64,000 bases of DNA, from NCBI GenBank assembly GCA_002342665.1, contig DDQK01000023.1, positions 5,979-69,978 on the forward strand, in the 5' to 3' direction. The DNA is from Prevotella sp. UBA2444 (GTDB taxonomy: Bacteria > Bacteroidota > Bacteroidia > Bacteroidales > Bacteroidaceae). Positions within the stretch are counted from its first letter, which is position 1; each line of letters opens with the position of its first letter. Positions 9,622-18,895 of this stretch are shown here, in pieces. Below the pieces are notes generated by a model that searched no databases, was not told the origin of the DNA, and saw only the letters and a program-made list of their open reading frames with translations. Position numbers and translations under genes: made by a program.

Positions 9622-11214
9622 TTATTTCTTATTATCTACGGCAGCCTGCTCGATGGCAAGACCTGCCTTGTAGTTCTCGATGTAACGGTTGAAGCCTTCC
9701 ACGTCGTCGGCTGTTGGTGCGATGCTGGTACCTGTATTGCCAGCGAACACCACTTCCTCAAGGTAGTCGGCGAGAGAGAGCTTGTTGGGATTGTTCACCA
9801 GATAGCCAGCCAGCAGGGCAATACCCCAGGCACCGCCTTCGCCGGCAGTCTCCATGACGGAGATGGGCGAGTTGAGGGCAGCAGCCAGCATGCGCTGACC
9901 TACGCCGGGTGTCTTGAAGTAGCCACCATGCCCCGTGATGCGGTCTACCTTCACCTGCTCTTCCTTGAGCAGGATATCGTTACCGATCTTCAGTACGCCG
10001 ATGGCACCGTAGAGGTGGGCACGCATGAAGTTGGCCAGGTTGAACTTGTCGTTGGCAGAGCGCACGAACATGGGGCGTCCCTCCTGCAGGCCCGTAACAG
10101 GCTCACCGCTGACATAGTTGTAGGCCATCAGACCACCGCAGTCGGCATCACCCTCGAGGGCCTTGTTGAAGAGTTTGCCATAAAGTTCGTTCATGTCGAC
10201 CTTGATGCCCAGCAGCTGCTGGTATTCCTTGAAGAGCCCCACCCAGGCATTGATGTCGCTGGTGCAGTTATTGCAGTGGACCATAGCCACCAGTGAACCG
10301 TCGGGCGTGGTGACGATGTCGATAGCCTCATAGGGCTTGGTGAGGGGCTTTTCGAGCACGATCATCGAGAACGATGATGTGCCGGCAGAGACATTACCCG
10401 TGCGCTGCTTGACGGCGTTGGTGGCCACCATGCCAGTGCCTGCATCGCCTTCAGGAGGGCATACGGGGATGCCGGCCTTCAGGTGTCCGCTCACGTCGAT
10501 CCGCTTGGCACCTTCGGGGGTGAGGAATCCAGCGCTCTCGCCGGCATTCAGCGACTTGGGCAGGATGTCGAGCAACTTCCATGAGAAGCCCTTGGGAGCG
10601 ATGAGTTCGTCGAACTTCTTCACCATTGTGGCGTCGTAGGTCTTTGTGGCGGGGTCGACGGGAATCATGCCCGAAGCATCGCCGACGCCGAGTACGAACT
10701 GTCCTGTCACCTGCCAGTGCACATAGCCTGCGAGGGTGGTGAGGTACTTGATGTCGCTGACGTGCTCCTCATTGTCGAGGATAGCCTCGTAGAGGTGGCT
10801 GATGCTCCAGCGGAGGGGGATGTTATAGTTGAAGAGCTCGGAGAGCTTGGCAGCAGCCTTTCCGGTATTGGTGTTGCGCCAGGTGCGGAAGGGCACGAGG
10901 ATCTGCTGCTCCTGGTTGAATGCCATGTAGCCGTGCATCATGGCCGAGAACCCGATGGCGGCGAGGCTCTCAATCTCGCAGTCGTACTGCTTCGTCACGT
11001 CCTTGCGGAGCTCGGCATAGCAGTCCTGCAGTCCGTACCAGATGGCTTCGGTGGAGTAGGTCCAGAGGCCGTCAACGAGCTGGTTCTCCCACTCGTGTGA
11101 GCCCTGGGCGATGGGTTTGTTGTCCTCGTCGATGAGGACGGCCTTGATTCTTGTAGAACCGAACTCGATACCGAGTATGGCCTTACCTGCTTCTATAGTT
11201 TGTTTTGCGGTCAT
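9622..11214 (-). CDS. araB: FGGY-family L-ribulokinase
   Basis: 530 residues. FGGY kinases phosphorylate sugars in the cytoplasm; the position between araA and araD on one side and the arabinofuranosidase on the other makes L-ribulose the likely substrate. [17 protein letters not shown] at the start is the phosphate-1 motif, and [13 protein letters not shown] and [10 protein letters not shown] lie in the ATP/sugar cleft. [23 protein letters not shown] is the C-terminal FGGY signature region. It is of the Bacteroidetes AraB type and differs at the N-terminus from the enterobacterial enzyme. Substrate is inferred from context. Confidence 0.88.
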   Translation of the reverse strand: MTAKQTIEAGKAILGIEFGSTRIKAVLIDEDNKPIAQGSHEWENQLVDGLWTYSTEAIWYGLQDCYAELRKDVTKQYDCEIESLAAIGFSAMMHGYMAFNQEQQILVPFRTWRNTNTGKAAAKLSELFNYNIPLRWSISHLYEAILDNEEHVSDIKYLTTLAGYVHWQVTGQFVLGVGDASGMIPVDPATKTYDATMVKKFDELIAPKGFSWKLLDILPKSLNAGESAGFLTPEGAKRIDVSGHLKAGIPVCPPEGDAGTGMVATNAVKQRTGNVSAGTSSFSMIVLEKPLTKPYEAIDIVTTPDGSLVAMVHCNNCTSDINAWVGLFKEYQQLLGIKVDMNELYGKLFNKALEGDADCGGLMAYNYVSGEPVTGLQEGRPMFVRSANDKFNLANFMRAHLYGAIGVLKIGNDILLKEEQVKVDRITGHGGYFKTPGVGQRMLAAALNSPISVMETAGEGGAWGIALLAGYLVNNPNKLSLADYLEEVVFAGNTGTSIAPTADDVEGFNRYIENYKAGLAIEQAAVDNKK

Positions 11215-11232
11215 ATCATAAATGTTATTTAT

Positions 11233-11269
11233 GCACAGAGGGCACAGAGAAGACAGAGTGCTCAGAGGT
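11233..11269. repeat. CACAGAG period-9 repeat, left flank of pseudogene
   Basis: Four degenerate 9-nt units (GCACAGAGG, GCACAGAGA, AGACAGAGT, GCTCAGAGG). The inverted counterpart lies at 11535-11571, so the two bracket the GxxExxY pseudogene. Confidence 0.75.
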
Positions 11270-11271
11270 GA

Positions 11272-11518
11272 TTACCCGTTGAGTCTTCGTCTTATGCCGT
11301 CGATGAGACAAGGTACATTGAAGTTGATGAGTAATCCGAGATTCTTTTGAGTGAGTTTCAGATAAGTCATTAGCTGATGCTCGTAGACGGGAATGATCCT
11401 GTCGACAGCCTTTAACTCGATTATCACCTCATCCCAAATACTTGTGAACCTCGATGGCAGCACCGATAATCCTTTCGGATATCATGTTCAGTTGCTCTAT
11501 TCTCTCTCTGCTGACCAT
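11272..11518 (-). pseudogene. GxxExxY-family protein, internally deleted
   Basis: Read leftward from ATG 11518, the frame gives a GxxExxY-type N-terminus (ERIIGAAIEVHKYLG) and stops at TGA 11431-11429. One base over, the frame continues with the family's C-terminal half (VIIELKAVDRIIPVYEHQL, then LLINFNVPCLIDGIRR) to 11272. About 50 residues, including the motif that names the family and part of the nuclease-like core, are missing. The protein is normally about 120-130 residues, so this is a deletion plus frameshift remnant. It sits between araA and araB inside an otherwise tight operon and is bracketed by inverted CACAGAG repeats. Confidence 0.8.
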
Positions 11519-11534
11519 ACTCCTTCAGTATCTT

Positions 11535-11571
11535 CCTCTGTGTTCTCTGTCTTCTCTGCGTTCTCTGTGCT
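11535..11571. repeat. CTCTGTG period-9 repeat, right flank of pseudogene
   Basis: Units CTCTGTGTT, CTCTGTCTT, CTCTGCGTT, CTCTGTGCT are the inverted counterpart of the array at 11233-11269. Confidence 0.75.
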
Positions 11572-11577
11572 TTAAGT

Positions 11578-13119
11578 TTATCTTAAAGCCTTGTTAAGCA
11601 TGTAATACATCTCATTGTTCTGCAGCTGCTGCTTGAACTCGTATGTTTTGGTGTCCTTGTTGATCTTGACATACTCGATGCCGAGGATTTCGGCAAAGTC
11701 CTCCCAGTACTCCTCGGTAATGTCATAGGAGAAGGCACTGTGGTGTGTACCACCGGCGAGGATCCATGCGCCAGCGCCAATCTCGAACGTGGGCTGCGGT
11801 ACCCAGAGGGCAGAAGCCACGGGGAGGTTGGGCATGGGCTTGGGCTCGATGCACTCTACCTCCTGCGAGATCAGACGGAAGCGGTTGCCCAGGTCTACAA
11901 CGGTGGCCTTGATGCCACGGCCAGTCTTTGAGGTGAACACCAGACGGGCAGTCTGCTGCTTGCGGATACCGATGCCAAGGAAGTGAACCTCGAGTTTGGG
12001 TTTGTCGACAGCGATGAGCGGGCAGACTTCGAGCATGTGGCTCTGCAGGCATGAAGAGCGGTCGCCGGCGAAGTTGAGGGTGTAGTCCTCGAGGAAAGAG
12101 CAACCTGTTGGCAGACCCTGCGAGATGACCCAGAGGGTGCGATACAGACAGGCAGTCTTCCAGTCACCTTCGGCACCGAAGCCGATGCCCTCGGCCATGA
12201 GGCGCTGCGAAGCCAGACCGGGGATCTGGTCGAATCCGCAGAAATCGGGAGCGTCGATGTCGGCATCGCCGAGGTCGTCGAAGTTGGTGGTGAAGGCTGT
12301 GGCGCCCTCATCCTTCAGCACGCGGCGCAGGGCAATCTCTGCCTTGGCGGCATTGCGAACTTTCTGCCAGTAGACCTCCTCGCCACTCTCGCCGATCTTG
12401 ATGGTGTACTCCTTCTTGTACTCCTCAACCAGGCAGTCAACCTCAGCGTCGGTCACCTTCTTGAAATACTCCATCAGCGAGCTGACGGGATAGTAGTCGA
12501 CATGGTAGCCCAGGCGCTGCTCGAACTCTACGCGGTCGCCATCAGTAACGGCCACATTGTTCATGTTCATACCGAACATCAGGCAACGTACTTGTCTTGC
12601 ATCAGCCACACCGGCAGCCACACGGGCCCAAGTAGCAATCTGGCGCTGGGCTGCCTCGTCCTTCCAGTAGCCGCAAACCACCTTGCGGGGGACACGCATG
12701 CGAGTGCAGATGTGTCCGAACTCGATGTCGCCATGAGCACTCTGGTTGAGGTTCATGAAGTCCATGTCCATCGTCTCCCAGGGAATCTCGGCATTGTACT
12801 GCGTGTGGAAGTGGAGTAGGGGCTTCTGCAGGTCCTGCAGGCCCTTGATCCACATCTTGGCAGGAGAGAAGGTGTGCATCCAGGTGATGATACCCACGCA
12901 CTTCTCATCATTGTTGGCAGCCTTCATCACGGCCTCTACCTCCTTGGAGCTGTTGGCTGTACCCTTATATACTATTTTAATAGGTATGATACCGCTGTTG
13001 TTCAGTCCTTCGACCATTTCCTTGGAGTGTCCGTCGACTGCTACTACTGCGTCACCACCATAGAGCAACTGTGCACCAGTTACCCACCATACTTCCAGAT
13101 TCTCAAATGCTTTTGCCAT
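11578..13119 (-). CDS. araA: L-arabinose isomerase
   Basis: 513 residues, full length. Converts L-arabinose to L-ribulose with a divalent metal. The N-terminus (LEVWWVTGAQLLYGGDAV) matches the AraA start, and MHTFSPAKMWIKGL and HFHTQYNAEIPW are characteristic. The C-terminal region with FEIGAGAWILAGGTHHS holds one of the metal-binding His residues. The gene follows araD by 29 nt. Downstream, 363 nt containing a pseudogene separate it from araB. Confidence 0.97.
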   Translation of the reverse strand: MAKAFENLEVWWVTGAQLLYGGDAVVAVDGHSKEMVEGLNNSGIIPIKIVYKGTANSSKEVEAVMKAANNDEKCVGIITWMHTFSPAKMWIKGLQDLQKPLLHFHTQYNAEIPWETMDMDFMNLNQSAHGDIEFGHICTRMRVPRKVVCGYWKDEAAQRQIATWARVAAGVADARQVRCLMFGMNMNNVAVTDGDRVEFEQRLGYHVDYYPVSSLMEYFKKVTDAEVDCLVEEYKKEYTIKIGESGEEVYWQKVRNAAKAEIALRRVLKDEGATAFTTNFDDLGDADIDAPDFCGFDQIPGLASQRLMAEGIGFGAEGDWKTACLYRTLWVISQGLPTGCSFLEDYTLNFAGDRSSCLQSHMLEVCPLIAVDKPKLEVHFLGIGIRKQQTARLVFTSKTGRGIKATVVDLGNRFRLISQEVECIEPKPMPNLPVASALWVPQPTFEIGAGAWILAGGTHHSAFSYDITEEYWEDFAEILGIEYVKINKDTKTYEFKQQLQNNEMYYMLNKALR

Positions 13120-13148
13120 TTTCTTTTTAGTTTTTTAAGTTATTTGGA

Positions 13149-13859
13149 TTAATGTTTCTGTCCTTTTTGTCCGTAGTAAGCGTTCGGACCATGCTTGCGC
13201 ATATAGTGTTTCTCCACCAGGAGCGGGTTCATCGTCGTGTTGGGATTCACCGAGAAGGATATGAACGCCATCTTGGCGCACTGCTCCATCACCTTGGCGT
13301 TGTAGACGGCATTGTCGGGAGACGTTCCCCAGGAGAAGGGGCCATGGTTCTTGACGAGAACGGCAGGGGTATGATCAGGATTGATCTTACGGATGTTGAG
13401 GATCTCGTCGACGATGACATTGCCCGTCTCCAACTCGTAGTTGCCCTTTACCTCAGCCTCAGTCATGTCACGTGTGCAGGGGATGTCCTGATAGAAGTAG
13501 TCGGCATGTGTGGTGCCGATGTTGGGGATGTCGCGACCAGCCTGTGCGAATGCTGTGGCATAGGTGGAGTGGGTGTGAACCACGCCCTTGATATTGGGGA
13601 ATGCCTTGTAGAGTACCAGGTGAGTGGGCGTGTCGCTGGAGGGGTTGAGAATACCATCGACCACTTCGCCCGACTCAAGATCGACGACAACCATGTCGGA
13701 TGCCTTCATCACGTCGTAGTCGACACCAGAAGGCTTGATGACTACCAGACCTTTTTCGCGGTCGATACCAGATACATTTCCCCATGTGAAGATGACGAGT
13801 CCTTGCTTCACGAGGTCAAGATTAGCCTTGAATACTTTTTCTTTCAGTTCTTCTAACAT
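13149..13859 (-). CDS. araD: L-ribulose-5-phosphate 4-epimerase
   Basis: 236 residues. Class II aldolase-fold enzyme making D-xylulose 5-phosphate from L-ribulose 5-phosphate. D76, H95 and H97 ([10 protein letters not shown]) and H172 (KNHGPFSWG) match the catalytic and zinc ligands of the E. coli enzyme almost residue for residue. The gene starts 6 nt after the araR stop and precedes araA, so the order is regulator, epimerase, isomerase, kinase. Confidence 0.96.
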   Translation of the reverse strand: MLEELKEKVFKANLDLVKQGLVIFTWGNVSGIDREKGLVVIKPSGVDYDVMKASDMVVVDLESGEVVDGILNPSSDTPTHLVLYKAFPNIKGVVHTHSTYATAFAQAGRDIPNIGTTHADYFYQDIPCTRDMTEAEVKGNYELETGNVIVDEILNIRKINPDHTPAVLVKNHGPFSWGTSPDNAVYNAKVMEQCAKMAFISFSVNPNTTMNPLLVEKHYMRKHGPNAYYGQKGQKH

Positions 13860-13865
13860 AGTTTG

Positions 13866-14543
13866 CTATAATTTGAAATTGGGGCTTTCGCTGTAGAGCC
13901 GCTTGTTGAAACGATAGAGAGCAGCTCCGCGCTTTGACCCAGTCTTGTCTATTAATTCTGTTTTCTCAATGAAATTCATCTCTTTGATACGCTTACGGAA
14001 GTTGCGCTTGTCAAGTTCTTCACCCTTTACAGCTTCGTAGAGCTTCTGGAGTTGGGTGAGTGTGAAGAGAGAGGGCAACAGTCTGAATGCCACAGGCTCT
14101 GTAGACAGCTTCAGGCGCATCTGCTTCTGTGCCTGCTGCACCATCTGATTGTGGTCGGAATAGAGTTGGGGCATCTCGTCGAGTCTTACCCATTCCAGAT
14201 TGTATTCCTGACGCAGACGGTCATCGTAGTCAGCCACATTGATGAGCACGTAGTAAGCTACAGAGACGACACGTTCTCCAGGGTCTCGGTCGACACTACC
14301 GAAGGCACCTACCTGGCGCATATAGAGTGTCCGCATACCGGTGAGCTCGAAGAGCACGCGATGGGCGGCATCGTCGACGCTCTCGTCGCTGCGGACGAAG
14401 CCTCCGTAGAGGCTCCATTCGCCACGACCGGGATCCATCTGTCGGCGTCCGATGAGCAACTTCAGGTGATTCCCGTCGAAACCGAAGATGATACAGTCTA
14501 CCGACAGCCAGACTTTAGAATGCTCACTATAGAAGCTTGTCAT
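13866..14543 (-). CDS. araR: NUDIX-domain arabinose regulator, AraR type
   Basis: 225 residues. The N-terminal NUDIX-like domain (residues about 10-140; IIFGFDGNHLKLLIGRRQ, GEWSLYGGFVRSDESVDDAA) is followed by a winged-helix domain (about 150-225; LTQLQKLYEAV, NFRKRIKEMNFI). This is the layout of Bacteroides AraR (BT0354), a member of the NrtR family that represses arabinose genes and is released by L-arabinose. The NUDIX box is degenerate, consistent with sugar sensing rather than hydrolysis. It is embedded in the operon it should control, implying autoregulation. A candidate operator lies at 17567-17578. Confidence 0.88.
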   Translation of the reverse strand: MTSFYSEHSKVWLSVDCIIFGFDGNHLKLLIGRRQMDPGRGEWSLYGGFVRSDESVDDAAHRVLFELTGMRTLYMRQVGAFGSVDRDPGERVVSVAYYVLINVADYDDRLRQEYNLEWVRLDEMPQLYSDHNQMVQQAQKQMRLKLSTEPVAFRLLPSLFTLTQLQKLYEAVKGEELDKRNFRKRIKEMNFIEKTELIDKTGSKRGAALYRFNKRLYSESPNFKL

Positions 14544-14562
14544 TCTGTTTCCTATTTATTTT

Positions 14563-16308
14563 TTACCAGAAATAGGCATAGAAGCAGCTGACGAGACCGA
14601 CAACCACCAGTGTGCCTACGATATCCCATACGCCCCAGCTCTCGCGGATACTCTTCTTGAACTCAGGCGTGAAAGTGATGGCTTCTACCTGCTCCTTCGA
14701 AGGTGCGGGAGTGAAGCAGCTGACACATACCATCAACAAGATGATGAACACGAGCAGCCAGCACTCGAAGATGAGCCAGTTGGTCTGCCAGAACCAGGTG
14801 GTGGCATTCCAGAAAGCACCGTCCATTGCGGCATGGCCAGAGTCGGTGATGACATTGGTGACCAGACGGACCATACCGATGCAGAAACCACCGATCAGTC
14901 CCCACTCACCAGCCTTCGGCGTAATCTTCTTTGAGAAGATACCGAGGGTGAACACAGCCACCATGGCCGGAGCAATCAGCGACTGGATGTCCTGCAAATA
15001 GCTATAGAGGTTGCCCATATTCATCATGATAGGCATCCATGCCAGACCGAGAATCACCACTACCACAGTGGCCATACGGCCAACGAACACATAGTGGGCC
15101 TCGCTCATACCCTTCTTCATAGGCTTGTAGAAGTCCTCTGTGAACAGCGTGGCGCAGCTGTTGAAGAATGCTGCCAGCGAAGCAACGAGTGCACAAACGA
15201 AACCGATTGTTACGATACCCTTGATACCTGCAGGCAGGATGTTCTTCACCATCATGGCGAAGGCACCATCGGTAGACTCGTGGTTGGTGATGTCCATCTC
15301 TATACCGCTGCCCGTCTTCAGAGAGAGGGCGTAGGCAATCATACCAGGAATCAGGAACATAAAGCAGGGGAGAATCTTGAAGAAACCTGCAGCGATAGTA
15401 CCGCGACGGGCACGGGCCATCACCTTGGCATTGTCTTCGCCTGGAACCTGTCCGAGAACACGCTGGACGATGTGCTGGTCTGTGCACCAGTACCAGAAAC
15501 CGATGATAGAAGCACCGAGGAATACCACATAGCCCGGGAACTGGGGATACATGGGATCGCCTGGGTCTGTGTGGAACATGTGGGTGGTGCCGTAGCCATC
15601 GTGGGCAGCATTACAAGCAGCCATCATGGCCTGCCAACCCTGCGTGATACTACCGTCGCCAAGGGCCGAGAGGCCGAGGAAGAGTACCAGGAACGAACCA
15701 ATAATAAGAATAGGTGTCTGAATCGACGAGAGCGTCATCACACCCTTCATTCCACCAAACACGGTGAAGACGGCGGTGATGGCAATGAGGCCAATAGCAC
15801 CATACCAGAAGGGAATGCCGAGCAGGTACTTGAAGAAGATACCACCCGTGAAGGCTGTCACCGAAACCTTAGTGAGCACGTAGGCAATCAGAGTGATGAT
15901 CGACAGCCAAGAACCCGTGCGCTGGGTGTAACGGAACTTCAGGAAGTCGGGCATGGTGATGATCTTGCCCATCTTGTTGATTAGCAACTGATAGAACGGC
16001 ACGAAAAGCCATCCGAGAATCAGGATCATCCATCCCTGCATCTCCCAGTGGGCCATACCCACACCGTCCTTGGCACCAGTACCGGCGAGACCTACAAGGT
16101 GCTCGGAGCCGATGTTGGCAGCAAAGATAGCCATACCGATTACATACCATGGCTCACCCTTACCGAAAAGGTAAGCCGAAGAGTCTTCGCCCTGCTGGGC
16201 TTTCTTGTCTTTCCAAATGGCATACCAGACAGCAGCCACCACTCCACAAAGGCCGATGGCGAGAACTACCCAATCGAGCCAGATGAATTCATGTGAACTC
16301 CAATTCAT
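14563..16308 (-). CDS. araT: Sodium/sugar symporter (SSS family), probable arabinose transporter
   Basis: 581 residues with about 14 hydrophobic segments. The family couples Na+ entry to sugar uptake in the inner membrane. The core motif region FAANIGSEHLVGLAGTG near residues 60-80 and WYWCTDQHIVQRVLG near 275 are typical of SGLT-like transporters. It sits between galM and araR in the arabinose operon, the position of the arabinose symporter in Bacteroides, so arabinose is the likely cargo. Substrate is inferred from context only. Confidence 0.88.
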   Translation of the reverse strand: MNWSSHEFIWLDWVVLAIGLCGVVAAVWYAIWKDKKAQQGEDSSAYLFGKGEPWYVIGMAIFAANIGSEHLVGLAGTGAKDGVGMAHWEMQGWMILILGWLFVPFYQLLINKMGKIITMPDFLKFRYTQRTGSWLSIITLIAYVLTKVSVTAFTGGIFFKYLLGIPFWYGAIGLIAITAVFTVFGGMKGVMTLSSIQTPILIIGSFLVLFLGLSALGDGSITQGWQAMMAACNAAHDGYGTTHMFHTDPGDPMYPQFPGYVVFLGASIIGFWYWCTDQHIVQRVLGQVPGEDNAKVMARARRGTIAAGFFKILPCFMFLIPGMIAYALSLKTGSGIEMDITNHESTDGAFAMMVKNILPAGIKGIVTIGFVCALVASLAAFFNSCATLFTEDFYKPMKKGMSEAHYVFVGRMATVVVVILGLAWMPIMMNMGNLYSYLQDIQSLIAPAMVAVFTLGIFSKKITPKAGEWGLIGGFCIGMVRLVTNVITDSGHAAMDGAFWNATTWFWQTNWLIFECWLLVFIILLMVCVSCFTPAPSKEQVEAITFTPEFKKSIRESWGVWDIVGTLVVVGLVSCFYAYFW

Positions 16309-16338
16309 TGTTTTTAGGAATATTTTATTTGTTAGTAA

Positions 16339-17520
16339 TTATTTTACAGAGAACTTGTATGCCGCATGGCTGAAGTACTTTTCGCCAGGGTTCAGCACTG
16401 GCTGCACCCACTCGGGATGGTTGGGTGAGTCGGGATACTTCTGGCTTTCCAGACATACGCTCACATGCTTCGGGTAAGTGATGCCATGCTTGCGAGCAAT
16501 CTTCGCATCGGGACCTACGCCCTGGAAGTTGCCGGAGTACACTTGCACACCCGGCTCGTTGGTATACATCTCCATGAAGATACCAGTCTTGGGTGAGTAG
16601 AGGCTTGCACACACCTTGGTGTCGTCGCCCTTGCCATCCTTGAAGGTGTTCAGGCAGAAGTTGTGATCATAACCGGTAGCATTCTGTATCTGGTCAAACT
16701 GCGAGTGGATGCTGTCGCCGATGGCGTGGGGTGTGCGGAAGTCCATAGGTGTGCCTTCCACCGGCTTGATCTCGCCAGTGGGGATATAGAGCTTGTCGCT
16801 GGGGGTGAAGTTGTCGGCATTCACATAGAGCACCTGATCGTAGCCGGGCTTCGTGAAGTCGCCACTCAGATTGTAGTAGTTGTGGTTGGTCTGATTGATG
16901 ATTGTGGGCTTGTCAGTCTCAGCCTCCCACGTCATGTCGAGGATATTGTCGGATGTCACCTTGTAGGTGGTCACAGCCAGCATCTTGCCGGGGAATCCGT
17001 TCTCACCGTCAGGAGCCACGATAGTCAGGCGCAGCACGGAGTCACCGATCTGCTCTGCTTCGTATACTTGGTGCATCCATCCGGTATTGCCTCCGCCATG
17101 CAGGCAGTTAGGACCGTCGTTCTGCTTCAACTCATACTCAGTATCGTTGAGCTTGAACTCGCCTTCCTTGATGCGGTTAGCATAGCGTCCTACGCTTGAA
17201 CCGTAGTCGGTGGGGGTGTTGATGGTGTCGGCATACTGTGCAATGTTGTCAAAACCGAGTACGACATCCGTCGGCTTTCCGTCCTTGTCAGGAACGACGA
17301 GCGAGACGATACGTCCACCGTAGTTGGTGATGCACACCTCCATACCGTTCTGGTTCTTCAGGGTGTAGAGCTTTACGGGCTTGTCCTGAATGGTGGTGTC
17401 GAACTTGGCAGGGTCGAGACCCGATACCGTTAATGTCGGAGCCTGCTGGCCTCCGGCACATGCAGAGAGCATCAGCGTTGCTGCGCCGAGTCCCATCATG
17501 GTTGCTTTCAGTGCTTTCAT
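16339..17520 (-). CDS. galM: Aldose 1-epimerase, lipoprotein form
   Basis: 393 residues from ATG 17520; a GTG two codons earlier is less likely. The N-terminus ends in the lipobox LSAC, so the enzyme should be lipid-anchored and act outside the cytoplasm. NQTNHNYYNLSG carries the catalytic His, and the C-terminal end of the domain carries the expected Glu. Mutarotases interconvert the alpha and beta anomers. First gene of the arabinose operon, it may equilibrate anomers before the symporter. The cytoplasmic-type paralogue at 20209-21300 lacks a signal sequence. Confidence 0.9.
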   Translation of the reverse strand: MKALKATMMGLGAATLMLSACAGGQQAPTLTVSGLDPAKFDTTIQDKPVKLYTLKNQNGMEVCITNYGGRIVSLVVPDKDGKPTDVVLGFDNIAQYADTINTPTDYGSSVGRYANRIKEGEFKLNDTEYELKQNDGPNCLHGGGNTGWMHQVYEAEQIGDSVLRLTIVAPDGENGFPGKMLAVTTYKVTSDNILDMTWEAETDKPTIINQTNHNYYNLSGDFTKPGYDQVLYVNADNFTPSDKLYIPTGEIKPVEGTPMDFRTPHAIGDSIHSQFDQIQNATGYDHNFCLNTFKDGKGDDTKVCASLYSPKTGIFMEMYTNEPGVQVYSGNFQGVGPDAKIARKHGITYPKHVSVCLESQKYPDSPNHPEWVQPVLNPGEKYFSHAAYKFSVK

Positions 17521-17566
17521 TGTCACTTGCTTTAAGTTGTTTTGTAGTTATTGAATTCAATTTGGG

Positions 17567-17578
17567 TGTAAATTTACA
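17567..17578. promoter_or_regulatory. Palindrome on the arabinose promoter, candidate AraR operator
   Basis: TGTAAATTTACA is a perfect 12-bp palindrome lying directly on the -7 box of the operon promoter. This is where a repressor would block transcription. Assignment to AraR is inference. Confidence 0.55.
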
Positions 17579-17599
17579 ACTTATTTTTGAAATGACAAA
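17569..17599 (-). promoter_or_regulatory. Arabinose operon promoter
   Basis: TTTG (17599-17596), 19 nt, then TAAATTTA (17576-17569), read leftward. It drives galM-araT-araR-araDAB-abf-tkt-rpiB. Confidence 0.65.
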
Positions 17600-17617
17600 G
17601 GAAAAGAGATAAAATTT

Positions 17618-17650
17618 GGCGGTAAAGTGTAAAAATAACACCTTACCGCC
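17618..17650 (-). terminator. Terminator-like hairpin after galK
   Basis: A 13-bp stem (GGCGGTAAGGTGT / ACACTTTACCGCC, one G-U pair in the leftward RNA) with a 7-nt loop, followed by AAATTTTAT. The G-U pair is stable only in the leftward transcript, which favours termination of the galK operon. The T tract is weak. Confidence 0.65.
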
Positions 17651-17695
17651 ATTATTTAACCTTTATAAACACTATTTGTGTTTTCTGGATAGCGT

Positions 17696-18862
17696 TTAGC
17701 AGAGTTTGCGGGAGCCATCTCCGATGACTACGTCGTAGACTTTCGGCTCGTGTCCGTACTTCTCGTTGAAGCGCTTTTTGGCGTTCTCGATGAATTTCTT
17801 ATAGAGGTCGTTGCGAACCAGATTGATGGTGCATCCGCCAAATCCACCGCCCATGATGCGTGAACCTGTCACGCCGTTCTCCTTGGCAATCTCATTAAGG
17901 AAGTCGAGCTCCTCGCAGCTTACCTCATAGTCCTTCGAGAGACCCTCGTGAGTCTGATACATCAGCTCGCCTACTTTCTCGTAGTCGCCTTCGTTGAGAG
18001 CGTCGCACACAGCCAGCACGCGGTCTTTCTCTCCGAGAACGAACTTGGCGCGCTTGTAATCTTCGGCACCTACTTCTTCCTTCACTTCCTCCAGTTGCTC
18101 CCAAGTGCAGTCGCGCAAGGTTTCAAACTTGCCTTCCGGATGCTTGGCAGCAATGTGCTTCACAACATTCTCGCATGATTTGCGACGGTCGTTGTAGGGA
18201 GAGCCTGCCAACTGATGTTTCACCACACTGTCGAGCAACACCAGTCGATAGCCGTCTGGCTTGAAGGGGAAGTACTCAAATTCGCGGCTGCGGCAGTCGA
18301 GGCGCATCAGGCAACCTGCCTTGCCGAAAACAGAGGCAAACTGGTCCATAATTCCGCAGTTGACACCGCAGTAATTGTGCTCTGTAGCCTGACCAGCGAG
18401 AACCATGTCCCATTGCGAAACCTTGTTCTCACCGAAGATGTCGTTGAGACCACAGGCAAAGCAACTCTCCATAGCGGCAGAGGAAGACATGCCTGCTCCG
18501 AGAGGAACATCGCCGGCAAATGCGATGTTAAATCCTTTAACGGGGACTCCCAACTTCTTCATTTCGAGGGCGATACCATAGATATATCGAGCCCATGAAG
18601 CACGGGGACCGTTGGGATCGGATAACTTGAAGTCTACACGGTCCTTCAGGTCGATGGCATATGCCATCACTGTGTCCTCTGTACCATTGGCGCGCATTTC
18701 GGCCATTACACCTTTGTCAACAGCTCCAGGGAATACATAGCCACCATTATAGTCGGTGTGCTCACCAATGAGGTTGATGCGTCCTGGAGATGCATATACG
18801 TTGCCGGTCTTGCCGTCGAAGTGCTTGATAAAGCGGCTTCTTACAAAATCGATTTCCATCAT
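17696..18862 (-). CDS. galK: Galactokinase
   Basis: 388 residues, GHMP kinase family. Phosphorylates alpha-D-galactose at C1 in the Leloir pathway. The three motifs are present: PGRINLIGEHTDYNGGYVFP (residues about 27-46), the phosphate loop GAGMSSSAAME, and the C-terminal SRIMGGGFGGCTINLV. Two ATGs are adjacent at 18862 and 18859; either could be used. It follows the sugar transporter by 33 nt in an operon with galM, so galactose is taken up, equilibrated and phosphorylated by one transcript. galT and galE are not in the window. Confidence 0.96.
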   Translation of the reverse strand: MMEIDFVRSRFIKHFDGKTGNVYASPGRINLIGEHTDYNGGYVFPGAVDKGVMAEMRANGTEDTVMAYAIDLKDRVDFKLSDPNGPRASWARYIYGIALEMKKLGVPVKGFNIAFAGDVPLGAGMSSSAAMESCFACGLNDIFGENKVSQWDMVLAGQATEHNYCGVNCGIMDQFASVFGKAGCLMRLDCRSREFEYFPFKPDGYRLVLLDSVVKHQLAGSPYNDRRKSCENVVKHIAAKHPEGKFETLRDCTWEQLEEVKEEVGAEDYKRAKFVLGEKDRVLAVCDALNEGDYEKVGELMYQTHEGLSKDYEVSCEELDFLNEIAKENGVTGSRIMGGGFGGCTINLVRNDLYKKFIENAKKRFNEKYGHEPKVYDVVIGDGSRKLC

Positions 18863-18895
18863 AATGATTTTCTGATTTATTAATTTGATTAATAA

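Noticed and set aside
17618..17650. Hairpin after galK as a second AraR operator
   Set aside because: The imperfect pair becomes a G-U pair only in the leftward RNA, which argues for a terminator rather than a DNA site.
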